From: Sphingomonadales bacterium 28-55-16
GTDB lineage: Bacteria; Pseudomonadota; Alphaproteobacteria; Sphingomonadales; Sphingomonadaceae
Assembly: GCA_002278855.1 (NCBI GenBank)
Contig: NCGG01000010.1
Span: forward strand, 1 to 64,000
DNA length: 64,000 bases
Direction of reading: 5' to 3'
Shown here: one piece after another, positions 49,041 through 57,427 of the stretch
Position numbering within the stretch: the first letter of the stretch is position 1
Layout of the letters: every line of letters begins with the position of its first letter
Position numbers and translations under genes: made by a program
Notes under the pieces: model-generated
Databases searched by the model: none
Told to the model about the DNA's origin: nothing
The model's input: the letters and a program-made list of their open reading frames with translations, nothing else

Positions 49041-49078
49041 GCGTGACAGAGCGGAGACGAATCTCAACAGGGTCACGC
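49041..49078 (-). promoter_or_regulatory. Structured 5' leader hairpin of rplU
   Basis: GCGTGAC (49041-49047) pairs with GTCACGC (49072-49078), and an inner stem GAGA-CGAA-TCTC (49054-49065) forms a tetraloop. It lies between the putative promoter and the rplU ATG, about 60 bases before the start. Ribosomal protein leaders often bind the protein they encode, so autogenous control is possible but unproven. Confidence 0.45.
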
Positions 49079-49089
49079 AAGAATGGGCG

Positions 49090-49118
49090 CAGCTAGTCCA
49101 AGCAAATATCTATGTCAA
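49090..49118 (-). promoter_or_regulatory. Candidate promoter of rplU-rpmA
   Basis: On the minus strand a perfect TTGACA (49118-49113) is followed after 17 bases by TAGCTG (49095-49090), a poor -10 element. Transcription would begin near 49083, giving a leader of about 100 bases. Confidence 0.45.
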
Positions 49119-49200
49119 CGTATAATCCAGCCTTTAGGCGCCTGCGTTGCCCGTTTGCGATAGCCTTGCATGGGCCCTCATGCAGGCTTAGACGTTGGTC

Positions 49201-49707
49201 ATGTTGAATTTCAAGCCCGCATCCTCGTTGCTTCTTCTGGTCATTCTTGCCGCATGCACCGCGCCAGGAGGCCATTTTCCGTCTTTGGCGCCGCGGCTTT
49301 CTGAGGCAAACGTGCCCTTTGTTGCGCTTGCCGAATCGGCTGCTCCATCGGCTGTGTTGCCGGCGGAGCTGGCCGCAAAATCGAATGCGCTGCTCGCAAG
49401 GCACCAGGTTGCGAATCAAGAATTTCTGCACGGATTGGGCGCTGTGCGGTCCACAGCATCCAAGGCAGCTAGATCGTCCCCAGGCACTGAGCCATGGGTT
49501 AATGCGCATATGCTGCTGTCGCGGCTGGACAAGGCCCGCGCCGATTCGGTCGCCGCGTTGCGCGATTTTGAGGGGTTGATTGACGATGTCGGTGCGCGCG
49601 ATGCTGCGTTAGCGACTTTACTGACCGAAGCCGCAAAACCGGCGGCCGAAGATGTTGCAGCCCAAAATGCCGAAATCGCGCGGCTTTCGCGGGTGATTGG
49701 GGAGTAG
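49201..49707 (+). CDS. Hypothetical lipoprotein
   Basis: This 168-residue protein has a lipoprotein signal (SLLLLVILAACTAP; lipobox Cys at about 21). The remainder is Ala-rich and mostly helical, with possible coiled-coil character in the last 60 residues (LSRLDKARADSVAALRDFEG, EDVAAQNAEIARLSRVIGE). I recognise no family. The ATG has no clear Shine-Dalgarno sequence, and a roughly 10-bp hairpin (49162-49188) sits 12 bases before it. It is divergent from rplU. Confidence 0.75.
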   Translation: MLNFKPASSLLLLVILAACTAPGGHFPSLAPRLSEANVPFVALAESAAPSAVLPAELAAKSNALLARHQVANQEFLHGLGAVRSTASKAARSSPGTEPWVNAHMLLSRLDKARADSVAALRDFEGLIDDVGARDAALATLLTEAAKPAAEDVAAQNAEIARLSRVIGE

Positions 49708-49836
49708 TGGCAGAAACTTTAATTTCTTCTGGCATCGACAAAGACCTCTGCCCTTTCGACAAGCCGTAAAGTCGGCCCTTCCCCTTGCCCGCGGGGCTGA
49801 TATGAGGTTGGCATAAACATGATCAGGAGAGTTTTT

Positions 49837-51669
49837 ATGCGCATCACCAAAACCGCTATTTCTGGCCTTGCCCTTGCCTTGGCCTATATGGGTAGTCCGG
49901 CCATCGCGCAGACGACCGGGACGGCGCCATCGGCCGCCGCCGAAGTCGATCAGAACGCTGCCATCACGGCTTTTTTCGAGGAATATGATGCGCAGCAACT
50001 GGCGCTATCACCGCTCAGCAAATCCTATCGCGGCATAAAGGACAGCGATTATGGCCGGTGGGGGGATTTCACCACCGCTGCCGAGGCACGTGCCAATGAT
50101 GCCGCGCGTTCGGCGCTGAAGGAAATGCGCACACGCTTTGACCCTGCAAAGCTTTCGCCTGAAAACCGTTTGTCTTATCGCTTGTTTGAAAAGCGCGCTG
50201 AACGTAGCGAGGCCGCCTTTAAATATAATGACTATGGCTATGTCTTTGACCAGATGAACGGCGCGCAAAGCCAATTGCCCGCCTTCCTCATCAACATCCA
50301 CCGCGTCGACAATAAGCCGGATGCGCGGGCTTATGTGAACCGCCTGTACGGCATGGGCCCCGGTATGACCGAACTCCTCGCGCAGGCCAAGGCACGCGCA
50401 GCAGAAGGCATTATGCCACCCAAATGGGTTTATCCTTATGTCATCAACGACGCGCGCAATGTTATTACGGGCGCGCCCTTTGGCGATGGTCCGGATGCAC
50501 CATTATTTGCAGACTTTAAAGCGAAGGTCGGCAAGCTGAATATCAGCCAGATCGAAAAGGACCTGCTGGTCGCTGACGCGGCGCAAGCGCTCAATAATTC
50601 GGTGAAGCCCGCTTATGAGGCGTTGATTGCCGAGATGACGGCGCAGGAAAAGGTTGCTGGAACCGACGACGGCATTTGGCGCTTCAAGGACGGCGCAGGC
50701 TATTATGCCGAACGCCTCGCTAACTACACGACGACCGATATGACGCCTGACCAAATACACAATCTGGGTCTGGCGCAAGTTGCGCGCATTCATAAAGAAA
50801 TGGGTGTCGTCCAAAAGAAGATGGGCGTGAAGGGCGACCTTCAAGCCTTCTTCAACTATATGCGCACGGAACCCAAATTCTACGCGCCGGAAACAGCAGA
50901 AGGCCGCGCGCTGTATCTTTCGGAAACACAAAAGGCGCAGGACGCTATTACGCCGTTATTGCCGCAATGGTTCGGCACTCTGCCTAAGGCGCCATTGGTC
51001 GTGAAACCAGTGGAGGCATTCCGCGAGAAATCGGCAGGAAAGGCATTCTACCAGCGCCCAGCACCGGACGGCTCGCGCCCTGGCACTTATTACGCCAACT
51101 TGTATAAAATGGCCGACATGCCGTTGACCGAAGTCGAGGCATTATTTTACCATGAGGGTGTTCCCGGGCACCATTTGCAGCTCGCGATCCAGACCGAGCT
51201 GAAAGACGTACCAGCTTTCCGTCAGTTCGGCGGCGTTACCGCTTATTCCGAGGGCTGGGGTCTGTATTCAGAGAAGCTGGCTAAGGACATGGGGCTGTAC
51301 ACTGATCCCGCGCGGGATTTCGGACGGTTGCAGCTCGAACTGCATCGCGCCATTCGCTTGGTGGTCGACAGCGGTCTGCACCACAAGCGTTGGACACGTG
51401 AAAAGGCAATCAAATATGTCGAGGACAATAGCGCCGACGCGCCGGGCGGCATCGTGAAAGCCATTGAACGCTATATCATCTACCCCGGCCAAGCGACGGC
51501 CTATATGGTCGGCCGCCTGAAAATCAGCGACCTACGCGACAAGGCGCAAAAGGCGCTTGGCAAGAAATTTGACATACGCGGCTTCCATGACACGGTGCTT
51601 AAATCAGGCCCCGTTCCATTGGATGTGCTCGAAGAGCAAGTCGATGCGTGGATCGCTGCGCGTAAATGA
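49837..51669 (+). CDS. DUF885-family exported metallopeptidase-like protein
   Basis: This 610-residue protein with an N-terminal signal peptide (MRITKTAISGLALALAYMG, then PAIAQ) is probably periplasmic. The DUF885 signature HEGVPGHHLQ (His439-Glu440, then PGHH at 443-446) is intact and likely binds zinc. AYSEGWGLYSEKLA and the C-terminal PGQATAYMVGRLKI are also conserved. Some family members hydrolyse peptides. The ATG at 49837 has GGAGA seven bases upstream; an upstream ATG at 49819 is less likely. Confidence 0.88.
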   Translation: MRITKTAISGLALALAYMGSPAIAQTTGTAPSAAAEVDQNAAITAFFEEYDAQQLALSPLSKSYRGIKDSDYGRWGDFTTAAEARANDAARSALKEMRTRFDPAKLSPENRLSYRLFEKRAERSEAAFKYNDYGYVFDQMNGAQSQLPAFLINIHRVDNKPDARAYVNRLYGMGPGMTELLAQAKARAAEGIMPPKWVYPYVINDARNVITGAPFGDGPDAPLFADFKAKVGKLNISQIEKDLLVADAAQALNNSVKPAYEALIAEMTAQEKVAGTDDGIWRFKDGAGYYAERLANYTTTDMTPDQIHNLGLAQVARIHKEMGVVQKKMGVKGDLQAFFNYMRTEPKFYAPETAEGRALYLSETQKAQDAITPLLPQWFGTLPKAPLVVKPVEAFREKSAGKAFYQRPAPDGSRPGTYYANLYKMADMPLTEVEALFYHEGVPGHHLQLAIQTELKDVPAFRQFGGVTAYSEGWGLYSEKLAKDMGLYTDPARDFGRLQLELHRAIRLVVDSGLHHKRWTREKAIKYVEDNSADAPGGIVKAIERYIIYPGQATAYMVGRLKISDLRDKAQKALGKKFDIRGFHDTVLKSGPVPLDVLEEQVDAWIAARK

Positions 51670-51783
51670 AGCGGATTGGAGGGGATCCGCGCTGAGGGCG
51701 ACCCCTTCGTCTAACTTTGAGAACAAATGGCGTTTGGGGCATTGGTAACCATCCGATAACCATATTGTTGTAAGCACAAGGCC

Positions 51784-53109
51784 ATGGAGATAGCTAAAAG
51801 ATCTATGGCCTCGTTGGCTAAATGCCGCGACCTAAAGTCTCTGCCGTTGCTTGTGATAGGCTTGCTAGTAAGCGTGCTTCTGGTGCTAAACGGCGTCCTA
51901 TTTCCCACGTACACGGTCTCCATGGCGTCACCAGCGTGGGAGGCTGCGCGGCAATTGGGTCTGCCATATGTTATATCCGAAATTGGGGTCATCATTTATG
52001 CTCTGCGCGGAGGACTTCACTTATGCGAGGTGTGGAAGCGATTTCCACGGAATGTGCAGTATTGTGCCATCCTCTTTTTGGCGTCGTTCTGGGTAGGCAG
52101 CGCATTTTATTCCAAGGTTACACCACTCGCAATTGTGCAGAACATTGTATTCCTAATTCATCCGCTTTTCGGGATAGCCGTCTATTATTCAGCATCACGC
52201 GCCGACGCCCGAGGGTTAAGAGCACTCACTCTCGCCCTAGTAGGCGGCTTGTTAATATTCTGCGGGATGACGGCGTCCGCATTCCTAAACCATCCGCCCT
52301 TGGCAACGATGCCAGATAACACGATCGTGTGGCAGTTCATCATTCCCGGCTTTATTTCGGTACGTCTGTTTGGGGCATTTTGTGGTGCAATTTTCTGCTT
52401 CCTCTTGGCGCAGTTTCTGCTGGATGAAGAGCGAGGTGGCAGAAGACATTTGCCCTATTTGTGGCTCACTTTATGTGCCGCAATGACGATATGGTCGGGT
52501 ACAAGAAATGCGGTTCTTGGGATAGTCGTCGCAATGACGGTGACCCTGATTTTGTATCGCCTGCATCCGATGAAAGCGAAATCGGTCTTTTTGTTGGCGC
52601 TCTCAGCTCTGGTTGCAACGCTGTCAGCGACCAGTCTCATTCCCTATAATGATCCAGCCTTTATGCTGATAGCGGGCGAAGACGTGGCAACATCCGAGAG
52701 CATTTCTGGAGGGCGCGCGTCCTATTGGTTTGCGCTCTGGCATGCCTATCAGACCGTTCCCGCGTTTGGCGCGGGGCCGTTTGCATCTTTTTGGATTTTA
52801 CCCGCCGGCGAGCAAATTCATGTTCAACCGCACAATATTGTACTGCAGTTTCTTCTGACGTGGGGGCTACCCGCAACTGTCGCAGCGCTCGCATTGCTGG
52901 CCTACGCAACGTGGAGAGCTCACCTTGCCGCTCTCGAACATCGCGATGTGTTGCCATTTGTGGCGATGCTTGACTGCCTTCTGGCGATGTCCTTTTTTGA
53001 CGGCATGTTTCATTTCGCGCAGCCACTTATGTTGATCATGATTTCGTTTGGGGTCATTTTTGGCGCGACTAAACTGCAGGATAAACCTTTAGCTGCACTC
53101 GGAAACTAA
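51784..53109 (+). CDS. O-antigen ligase-like membrane protein
   Basis: This 441-residue polytopic protein has about 11 membrane helices and a large periplasmic loop, as in WaaL/Wzy_C proteins. The conserved region GTRNAVLGIVVAMTVTLIL follows the usual position, and the HPH-type loop is seen as QPHNIVLQFLLTWGLPAT near residue 345. It could ligate O-antigen to lipid A-core or polymerise repeat units. It lies alone, 114 bases after the DUF885 gene, and is less GC-rich than its neighbours. Confidence 0.82.
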   Translation: MEIAKRSMASLAKCRDLKSLPLLVIGLLVSVLLVLNGVLFPTYTVSMASPAWEAARQLGLPYVISEIGVIIYALRGGLHLCEVWKRFPRNVQYCAILFLASFWVGSAFYSKVTPLAIVQNIVFLIHPLFGIAVYYSASRADARGLRALTLALVGGLLIFCGMTASAFLNHPPLATMPDNTIVWQFIIPGFISVRLFGAFCGAIFCFLLAQFLLDEERGGRRHLPYLWLTLCAAMTIWSGTRNAVLGIVVAMTVTLILYRLHPMKAKSVFLLALSALVATLSATSLIPYNDPAFMLIAGEDVATSESISGGRASYWFALWHAYQTVPAFGAGPFASFWILPAGEQIHVQPHNIVLQFLLTWGLPATVAALALLAYATWRAHLAALEHRDVLPFVAMLDCLLAMSFFDGMFHFAQPLMLIMISFGVIFGATKLQDKPLAALGN

Positions 53110-53130
53110 GTGCCCGGTTAGAAGCCCATT

Positions 53131-53910
53131 CTACTGTGCCATTTCCGGCTCAACCGCCTTCACCTCAAAATCGAAATGGATGCGCACCCACACGCCCAAC
53201 TGGGGTTTGTTGTCGACGCGCGGCGGCTTCACGAGGAACTGCCACGCGGCGAGGCGAAGCGCTTTGGCAAGGCCCGTGCCGCGCGGGTTTTCGCCGATGA
53301 TTTGGCAGTTTTCGACGCGATTATGGGCCGCCATGCGGCAGGCAATGTCCGCCGACGCGCCAGGCGGGATCCGCTTGAGCGCGGCCAGATAGGGCGATAG
53401 TTCGCTGTCATAGGGTTCGCGGAGCCATGCCACGGGGTAAAGCTGCGCGCCGCCTGGGCCAAGGCCTGGACCCATGATACCCTTTGACCCTTGTCCGCTT
53501 CCCTTGCCTTCGGCTGAACCGCTTTCGCCGCTTGCCGGCAGCTTTGATAAGTCCATCGCGTCAAATTCGCTTTTGCTCACCTTGATAAAATCGGGGCTTG
53601 GCGGCGGCACTTTGACCGGGTTGACCGGCGGCAGCAGCGGCGGGGGAATTGGGGGGGTGACGACGCTTTGGACTTTTTGGGTCACGGGCGTTTTTGTTTC
53701 ACTCTTTTCAGCGGATGCTGCTGACTCCGCCTCTGCCGCAATGGAGAATGTGCTGAGGCCGCGTTTGCCGGCTTCTGGGCCGCCCGCGCGCATGCTGAGG
53801 CTCAATATCGCAAATATGATGATGACCTCAAGCAACAGGGCGATGGCAAAGCCAATGCCACGCCGCCTGAGGTCGTCACGGCTCCAATCTGTCTGTTCTG
53901 AATAGGCCAT
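53131..53910 (-). CDS. TonB-like energy-transducer protein
   Basis: This 259-residue protein has one N-terminal membrane helix (residues 17-40, GIGFAIALLLEVIIIFAILSL), a periplasmic Pro-rich spacer (PPIPPPLLPPVNPVKVPPP), a glycine-rich stretch, and a C-terminal TonB-type domain (SADIACRMAAHNRVENCQII, then RLAAWQFLVKPPRV). TonB homologues pass proton-motive-force energy to outer-membrane receptors, but no exbBD or receptor genes are nearby. It follows the P450 gene by 49 bases. The ATG was preferred over a TTG 14 codons upstream. Confidence 0.75.
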   Translation of the reverse strand: MAYSEQTDWSRDDLRRRGIGFAIALLLEVIIIFAILSLSMRAGGPEAGKRGLSTFSIAAEAESAASAEKSETKTPVTQKVQSVVTPPIPPPLLPPVNPVKVPPPSPDFIKVSKSEFDAMDLSKLPASGESGSAEGKGSGQGSKGIMGPGLGPGGAQLYPVAWLREPYDSELSPYLAALKRIPPGASADIACRMAAHNRVENCQIIGENPRGTGLAKALRLAAWQFLVKPPRVDNKPQLGVWVRIHFDFEVKAVEPEMAQ

Positions 53911-53959
53911 GCGTGCAGCGCGCACCTTTAGTGCGCTAGGCGCTGCTTGCAATGCTGCA

Positions 53960-55336
53960 TTATAGAGGCGTGAACCGAACCTTCAGCCCATCTTTTGGCT
54001 TTGGTATGGGCCAAGCCTGCCAATCGGGCGCGTAGCCATCGGCAATCTCCACCTGCACCGACGTCAGCAAATGGTGCATAAATAGCTTTGTCTGCATGTA
54101 AGCAAAGTGCAGCCCAAGGCACATATGCGCGCCGCCGCCAAAGGGCACCCAGGCATATTTATGTCGCGCCTTCACCTTATCTGGGGTGAAACGCATGGGG
54201 TCAAATTCATGCGGGTTTGGCCAATATTCTTCCATCATATGGACATAAGACGGGCTGATGCTGACCGACGTGCCCTTGGGAATATGATAGCCCATGAAAT
54301 CAAAATCGCGCAGCGCGCGGCGGGGGATCGATGGAACCGGCGAAATCATGCGCAGCGATTCTTTAAACGCATATTCCGTCAACTCGAACTTATCGAGGTC
54401 GGCAAAGGCGATGTCCGATCCCGCGGGTGCAATCGCCAGGCATTCTTCGCGCAATTTCTGCTGCCACTCGGGATGTTTGGCGAGATACCAGATCATCGAT
54501 GTGACTGACGATGTGATTGTGTCATGCGCCGCCATCATCAGGAAGTTCATATGGTCGATCAGCTCGCCGTCGGACATATATTCGCCGTCCTCGCGCTTCG
54601 ACCGACAGAATTGGCTGAACATGTCTTGGCGGTTTTCGTTGCGGCGGCGCTCAGCGATTTGCGGGCCGAAATAATCGATGAGATATTGGCGTCCGGCAAC
54701 GCCCTTGCCCATAGATGTAAAGGGGATCGGTGCCCGGATGGGTGCAACCGACGCCTGTACCATGTCGACGAAGGCCTTGTTGATCTTGTCCGCTGCGGGT
54801 CCGAGCGGAATGCCTAAAAAGCTGCTGGCCGCGACATCGAGGGTCAGTTGCTTGATCGCCGGATAGAAGAGCATGTCGCCGCGCCAATCCTTCAACTGCT
54901 CGGCAAAGATGCGGTTCATGTCTTGGGTATAAGCGCGCATAGGCTCTGGCTTGAACGCGATGCCCAATGCGCGGCGGTCCATGCGGTGATGGTCGAAATC
55001 CATCAACATCAAACCGCGCGGAAACAACAGGTTTAGGACGGGCCCCCAACCTTGCTCCGACGAAAACAGCTTTTCACGGTCAAACAGCAACAACTCGTTC
55101 GCCTCTGCCCCTACAAGCGAGACCGTCGGGTTGCCAAAGGCGTTGGTGCGGAACACCTTGCCATAGGTTTTGACCATGCGCGCGCCATAACCGGGCGGGT
55201 CACGCAATACGCGGAATGTGGTGCCAACAACCGGCAGGCCATTTTCTCCAGGAATATGGGCAAGCTCACCAATTTTCTTGCGCGGCACCCAATGTGGGTT
55301 CGCAGCTTCGCTATGGGCAAGGGCCATGGGTCTCAT
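53960..55336 (-). CDS. Cytochrome P450
   Basis: This 458-residue soluble P450 has all diagnostic motifs: I-helix AAHDTITSS with the oxygen-activating Asp-Thr at 272-273, ExxR in FKESLRM (Glu326-Arg329), and the heme loop FGGGAHMCLG with the Cys thiolate at 406. There is no transmembrane anchor. The substrate is unknown; sphingomonad P450s often act on terpenoid, steroid or aromatic compounds. No ferredoxin or reductase lies next to it, so electron partners must come from elsewhere. A TonB-like gene follows on the same strand. Confidence 0.93.
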   Translation of the reverse strand: MRPMALAHSEAANPHWVPRKKIGELAHIPGENGLPVVGTTFRVLRDPPGYGARMVKTYGKVFRTNAFGNPTVSLVGAEANELLLFDREKLFSSEQGWGPVLNLLFPRGLMLMDFDHHRMDRRALGIAFKPEPMRAYTQDMNRIFAEQLKDWRGDMLFYPAIKQLTLDVAASSFLGIPLGPAADKINKAFVDMVQASVAPIRAPIPFTSMGKGVAGRQYLIDYFGPQIAERRRNENRQDMFSQFCRSKREDGEYMSDGELIDHMNFLMMAAHDTITSSVTSMIWYLAKHPEWQQKLREECLAIAPAGSDIAFADLDKFELTEYAFKESLRMISPVPSIPRRALRDFDFMGYHIPKGTSVSISPSYVHMMEEYWPNPHEFDPMRFTPDKVKARHKYAWVPFGGGAHMCLGLHFAYMQTKLFMHHLLTSVQVEIADGYAPDWQAWPIPKPKDGLKVRFTPL

Positions 55337-56069
55337 TCCTGATTAATTGCGCGGTTAAGGTTTACTGCCATGGATGTTAATATGGCGCAAGTGGGACATA
55401 AGCGTGCCAAATATGAACGGCACCAAACAACTATATTCATGTGCAATTCAACTGCCGGTTAATAAGCATCGCAACACGGGCCAGATGCAGGCGGATTGGC
55501 CGAAAGAATTTCGCAGGGAACACAGATCATAGCAATCAAGAGACAGTCATTTTTGAAGGCGGGGCTGCTCATTGCGGCAAGTGCAGGCCTATCGGATTGA
55601 TGACTCCCAAGACCGAGGCTGAGGGCCGGAATATGGTAAAGCCGATGGCCGGCCCGACCGGCGCGTCAGCGGTGGTTCAAATGCCGATACCGCTCCGGCG
55701 CCTCGGCGGCAAACCTCGCCAATCCTAGAGAATGTTGTGTCCGTTGAAAAATTGCCTGAACCCAGCCCCCAGCCGCGACAGTCAAAGGCACCCCGTCGGC
55801 GTGCGCCTGAGGGTGGTGTTGAGCGGCCTGAGTGATATGCCTTTAATGGCCCCTGAGCGACAAAATTGTTCCGAATTTTGAGAACACTCAAAAAATGGCG
55901 GGCGCGAAAAATTAGCTCCCAATGTACCTCGGAGAGCCACTGCAGCATAGCCAATGCCATCGATACTGAATGCGGTGGCGACCGCCAAGGCTTTACATCA
56001 TAATAAGGCATGCACTATAGTTGTGGAAATTAAACAATCTATTAAAACATAGTAGGCACACGCCAAACC
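55337..56069. other. 733-bp gap between P450 and polysaccharide genes
   Basis: No convincing gene is present. It begins with an AT-rich stretch that probably holds the P450 promoter, with TTAA at 55343-55346 and 55355-55358, eight bases apart. It ends with an AT-rich stretch before the WecA-like gene. Between them is a GC-rich segment with a 71-codon coding-like frame described separately. It marks the border between core genes and the polysaccharide cluster. Confidence 0.6.
55623..55835 (+). pseudogene. Coding-like fragment, possible gene remnant
   Basis: One frame stays open for 70 codons from a stop to a TGA and reads like the Pro/Arg-rich tail of a protein (ADTAPAPRRQ, then LPEPSPQPRQSKAPRRRAPE). 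There is no start codon or ribosome-binding site at its beginning. It may be the surviving C-terminal end of a deleted gene. A 140-codon ATG frame overlaps it on the other strand, so the coding nature is not certain. Confidence 0.3.
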
Positions 56070-57023
56070 ATGAACAGCACCTACTATATTGCTCTGCTTT
56101 GCGCAGGCGTGCTGATGGCAACTGCACTATGCTTTAATGCAGTGCGAATTGCTAGTTCACTGAATTTGATGGATATACCGGCAGGCAGAAAACAGCACGT
56201 CGCTCCAACCCCGCTGATGGGAGGCGTCGTGCTCCTTGTCGCCTTTGTGCCCGTCGCTCTTATCTGCATTGTCGCTTTTGCTTCCGAGCGTTGGTACGGG
56301 TCTTTACTGATTTGGTTGGGCTGCGTATCGGTCATGGCGTTAGTCGGGTTGGGCGATGATAGGCACTCTCTTTCGCCACGTGTAAGGCTTTTGATTTCTT
56401 TTGCCGTGTTCGCCGCCGCCGCCGCAGTTGATCCGACGTTCAATGTTCGGGTGCTTGATTTCAACATACCCCCATTTTCCTTAGGATTGGGCACGTGGTG
56501 GGTAGCGATCGTCTTTACCGTCGTCTGCTGCGTCGGCCTTTTAAACGCGGTTAACATGGCTGACGGTAAAAACGGTTTGGTTTTGGGGCTTTCCCTGGGC
56601 TGGTTAGCAATTTTAGCAACCCGTGCGACCGGCCCTTTATTAACATTGATCGGCTTGTTCGCAGGCGTACTGACAGTTTTGCTTGTCTTTAACATTAGAG
56701 GACGGCTGTTCCTCGGCGATGGCGGAGCTTACGCAATCGCGGCCGCAATCGGATTGCTGGCGATTATGGTTTACAATACGCCGGGGACGCATTCGATCCG
56801 GGCAATTAGTGCAGATGAATTGGTAATATTGTTTATCGTGCCAGTGGCGGACTCTTTCCGCTTAGCCTATAAGCGGCTTCGAGCAGGAAGGTCACCAATG
56901 TCTGCTGATAGAGATCATTTACATCACCACTTGCAGGATAGGTATGGGTGGCCAGGAGGTTTGTTAGTGTATTGGGTCGCGGCTTTTATGCCGGCTTTTA
57001 TCCTAGTAGCCATAAGCATTTAA
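56070..57023 (+). CDS. WecA/MraY-family polyprenyl-phosphate glycosyl-1-phosphate transferase
   Basis: This 317-residue integral membrane protein has about 10 helices. It moves a sugar-1-phosphate from a UDP-sugar to undecaprenyl phosphate, the first committed step of many surface glycans. The catalytic acidic motif is GLGDDRH (Asp96-Asp97), NAVNMADGKNGL (Asn162, Asp165) corresponds to the family's NxxNxxDGxdGL, FLGDGG carries Asp217, and the C-terminal HLHHH at 283-287 is the WecA-type histidine motif. It begins the plus-strand part of the polysaccharide cluster. Confidence 0.9.
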   Translation: MNSTYYIALLCAGVLMATALCFNAVRIASSLNLMDIPAGRKQHVAPTPLMGGVVLLVAFVPVALICIVAFASERWYGSLLIWLGCVSVMALVGLGDDRHSLSPRVRLLISFAVFAAAAAVDPTFNVRVLDFNIPPFSLGLGTWWVAIVFTVVCCVGLLNAVNMADGKNGLVLGLSLGWLAILATRATGPLLTLIGLFAGVLTVLLVFNIRGRLFLGDGGAYAIAAAIGLLAIMVYNTPGTHSIRAISADELVILFIVPVADSFRLAYKRLRAGRSPMSADRDHLHHHLQDRYGWPGGLLVYWVAAFMPAFILVAISI

Positions 57024-57027
57024 TGAA

Positions 57028-57053
57028 GTGTCGCCTGCGCGCGGCCACTTTTT
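57028..57053 (+). terminator. Possible terminator after the WecA-like gene
   Basis: An imperfect GC-rich hairpin (57028-57048, GTGTCGC with GCGGCCAC) is followed by TTTTTATC. It begins just after the stop codon. Mismatches in the stem make it only a moderate candidate. The remaining AT-rich 170 bases before the next gene may contain its promoter. Confidence 0.4.
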
Positions 57054-57226
57054 ATCTCTTCTTCACTAATCAAAGTTCGAATTATGCAGGCAGCTAAAAA
57101 GCTACCTTGAAACAAAGCCAAAAAGATTTCGAAACGCTTTTTTCAAAAACCATACATTCTACGAATTTTCAAAATTGTTAACTTCTAAGGTTGAACCCAG
57201 AGCAAATAAGCGCGAATGGTTTCCGT

Positions 57227-57427
57227 ATGATGCATCACAAGAAACTTATCATCGCTGGAATGATGCTAGCGTTCCTGCCATGGGCACCAGCCCATGCTTA
57301 TGTTGATCCTGGCACCGGACTTTTGTTGGTGCAGGGCCTCGTGGCATTCATTGGCGGCGTAGTAGTTTTTTTGAAAAACCCCATCGCGTCGATCAAAGCG
57401 CTCATTGCTCGGCGTCCTAAAAAGTGA
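57227..57427 (+). CDS. Small 'YVDPGTG' membrane protein
   Basis: This 66-residue protein has an N-terminal signal-like helix ending in an A-H-A cleavage pattern, then the YVDPGTGLLLVQGLVA motif and a second hydrophobic helix. The tail is basic (ALIARRPKK). Small proteins with this Y-[IV]-DPGTG motif occur in polysaccharide loci next to sulfatase-like genes; no function is established. Its stop overlaps the GTG start of the methyltransferase (GTGA), so it forms the first gene of a coupled trio. Confidence 0.72.
   Translation: MMHHKKLIIAGMMLAFLPWAPAHAYVDPGTGLLLVQGLVAFIGGVVVFLKNPIASIKALIARRPKK

Noticed and set aside
55343-55358. TTAA-N8-TTAA upstream of the P450 gene as a CtrA site
   Set aside because: The spacing is eight bases rather than the seven of the CtrA consensus, and the surrounding sequence is AT-rich, so a chance occurrence is likely.
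55589-56011. 140-codon minus-strand frame in the gap after the P450 gene
   Set aside because: No ribosome-binding site or recognisable domain, and unusual composition; it overlaps a plus-strand frame that looks more protein-like. Treated as non-coding.
56030-56045. TTAA-N8-TTAA before the WecA-like gene as a CtrA site
   Set aside because: Wrong spacing (eight) in a very AT-rich stretch.
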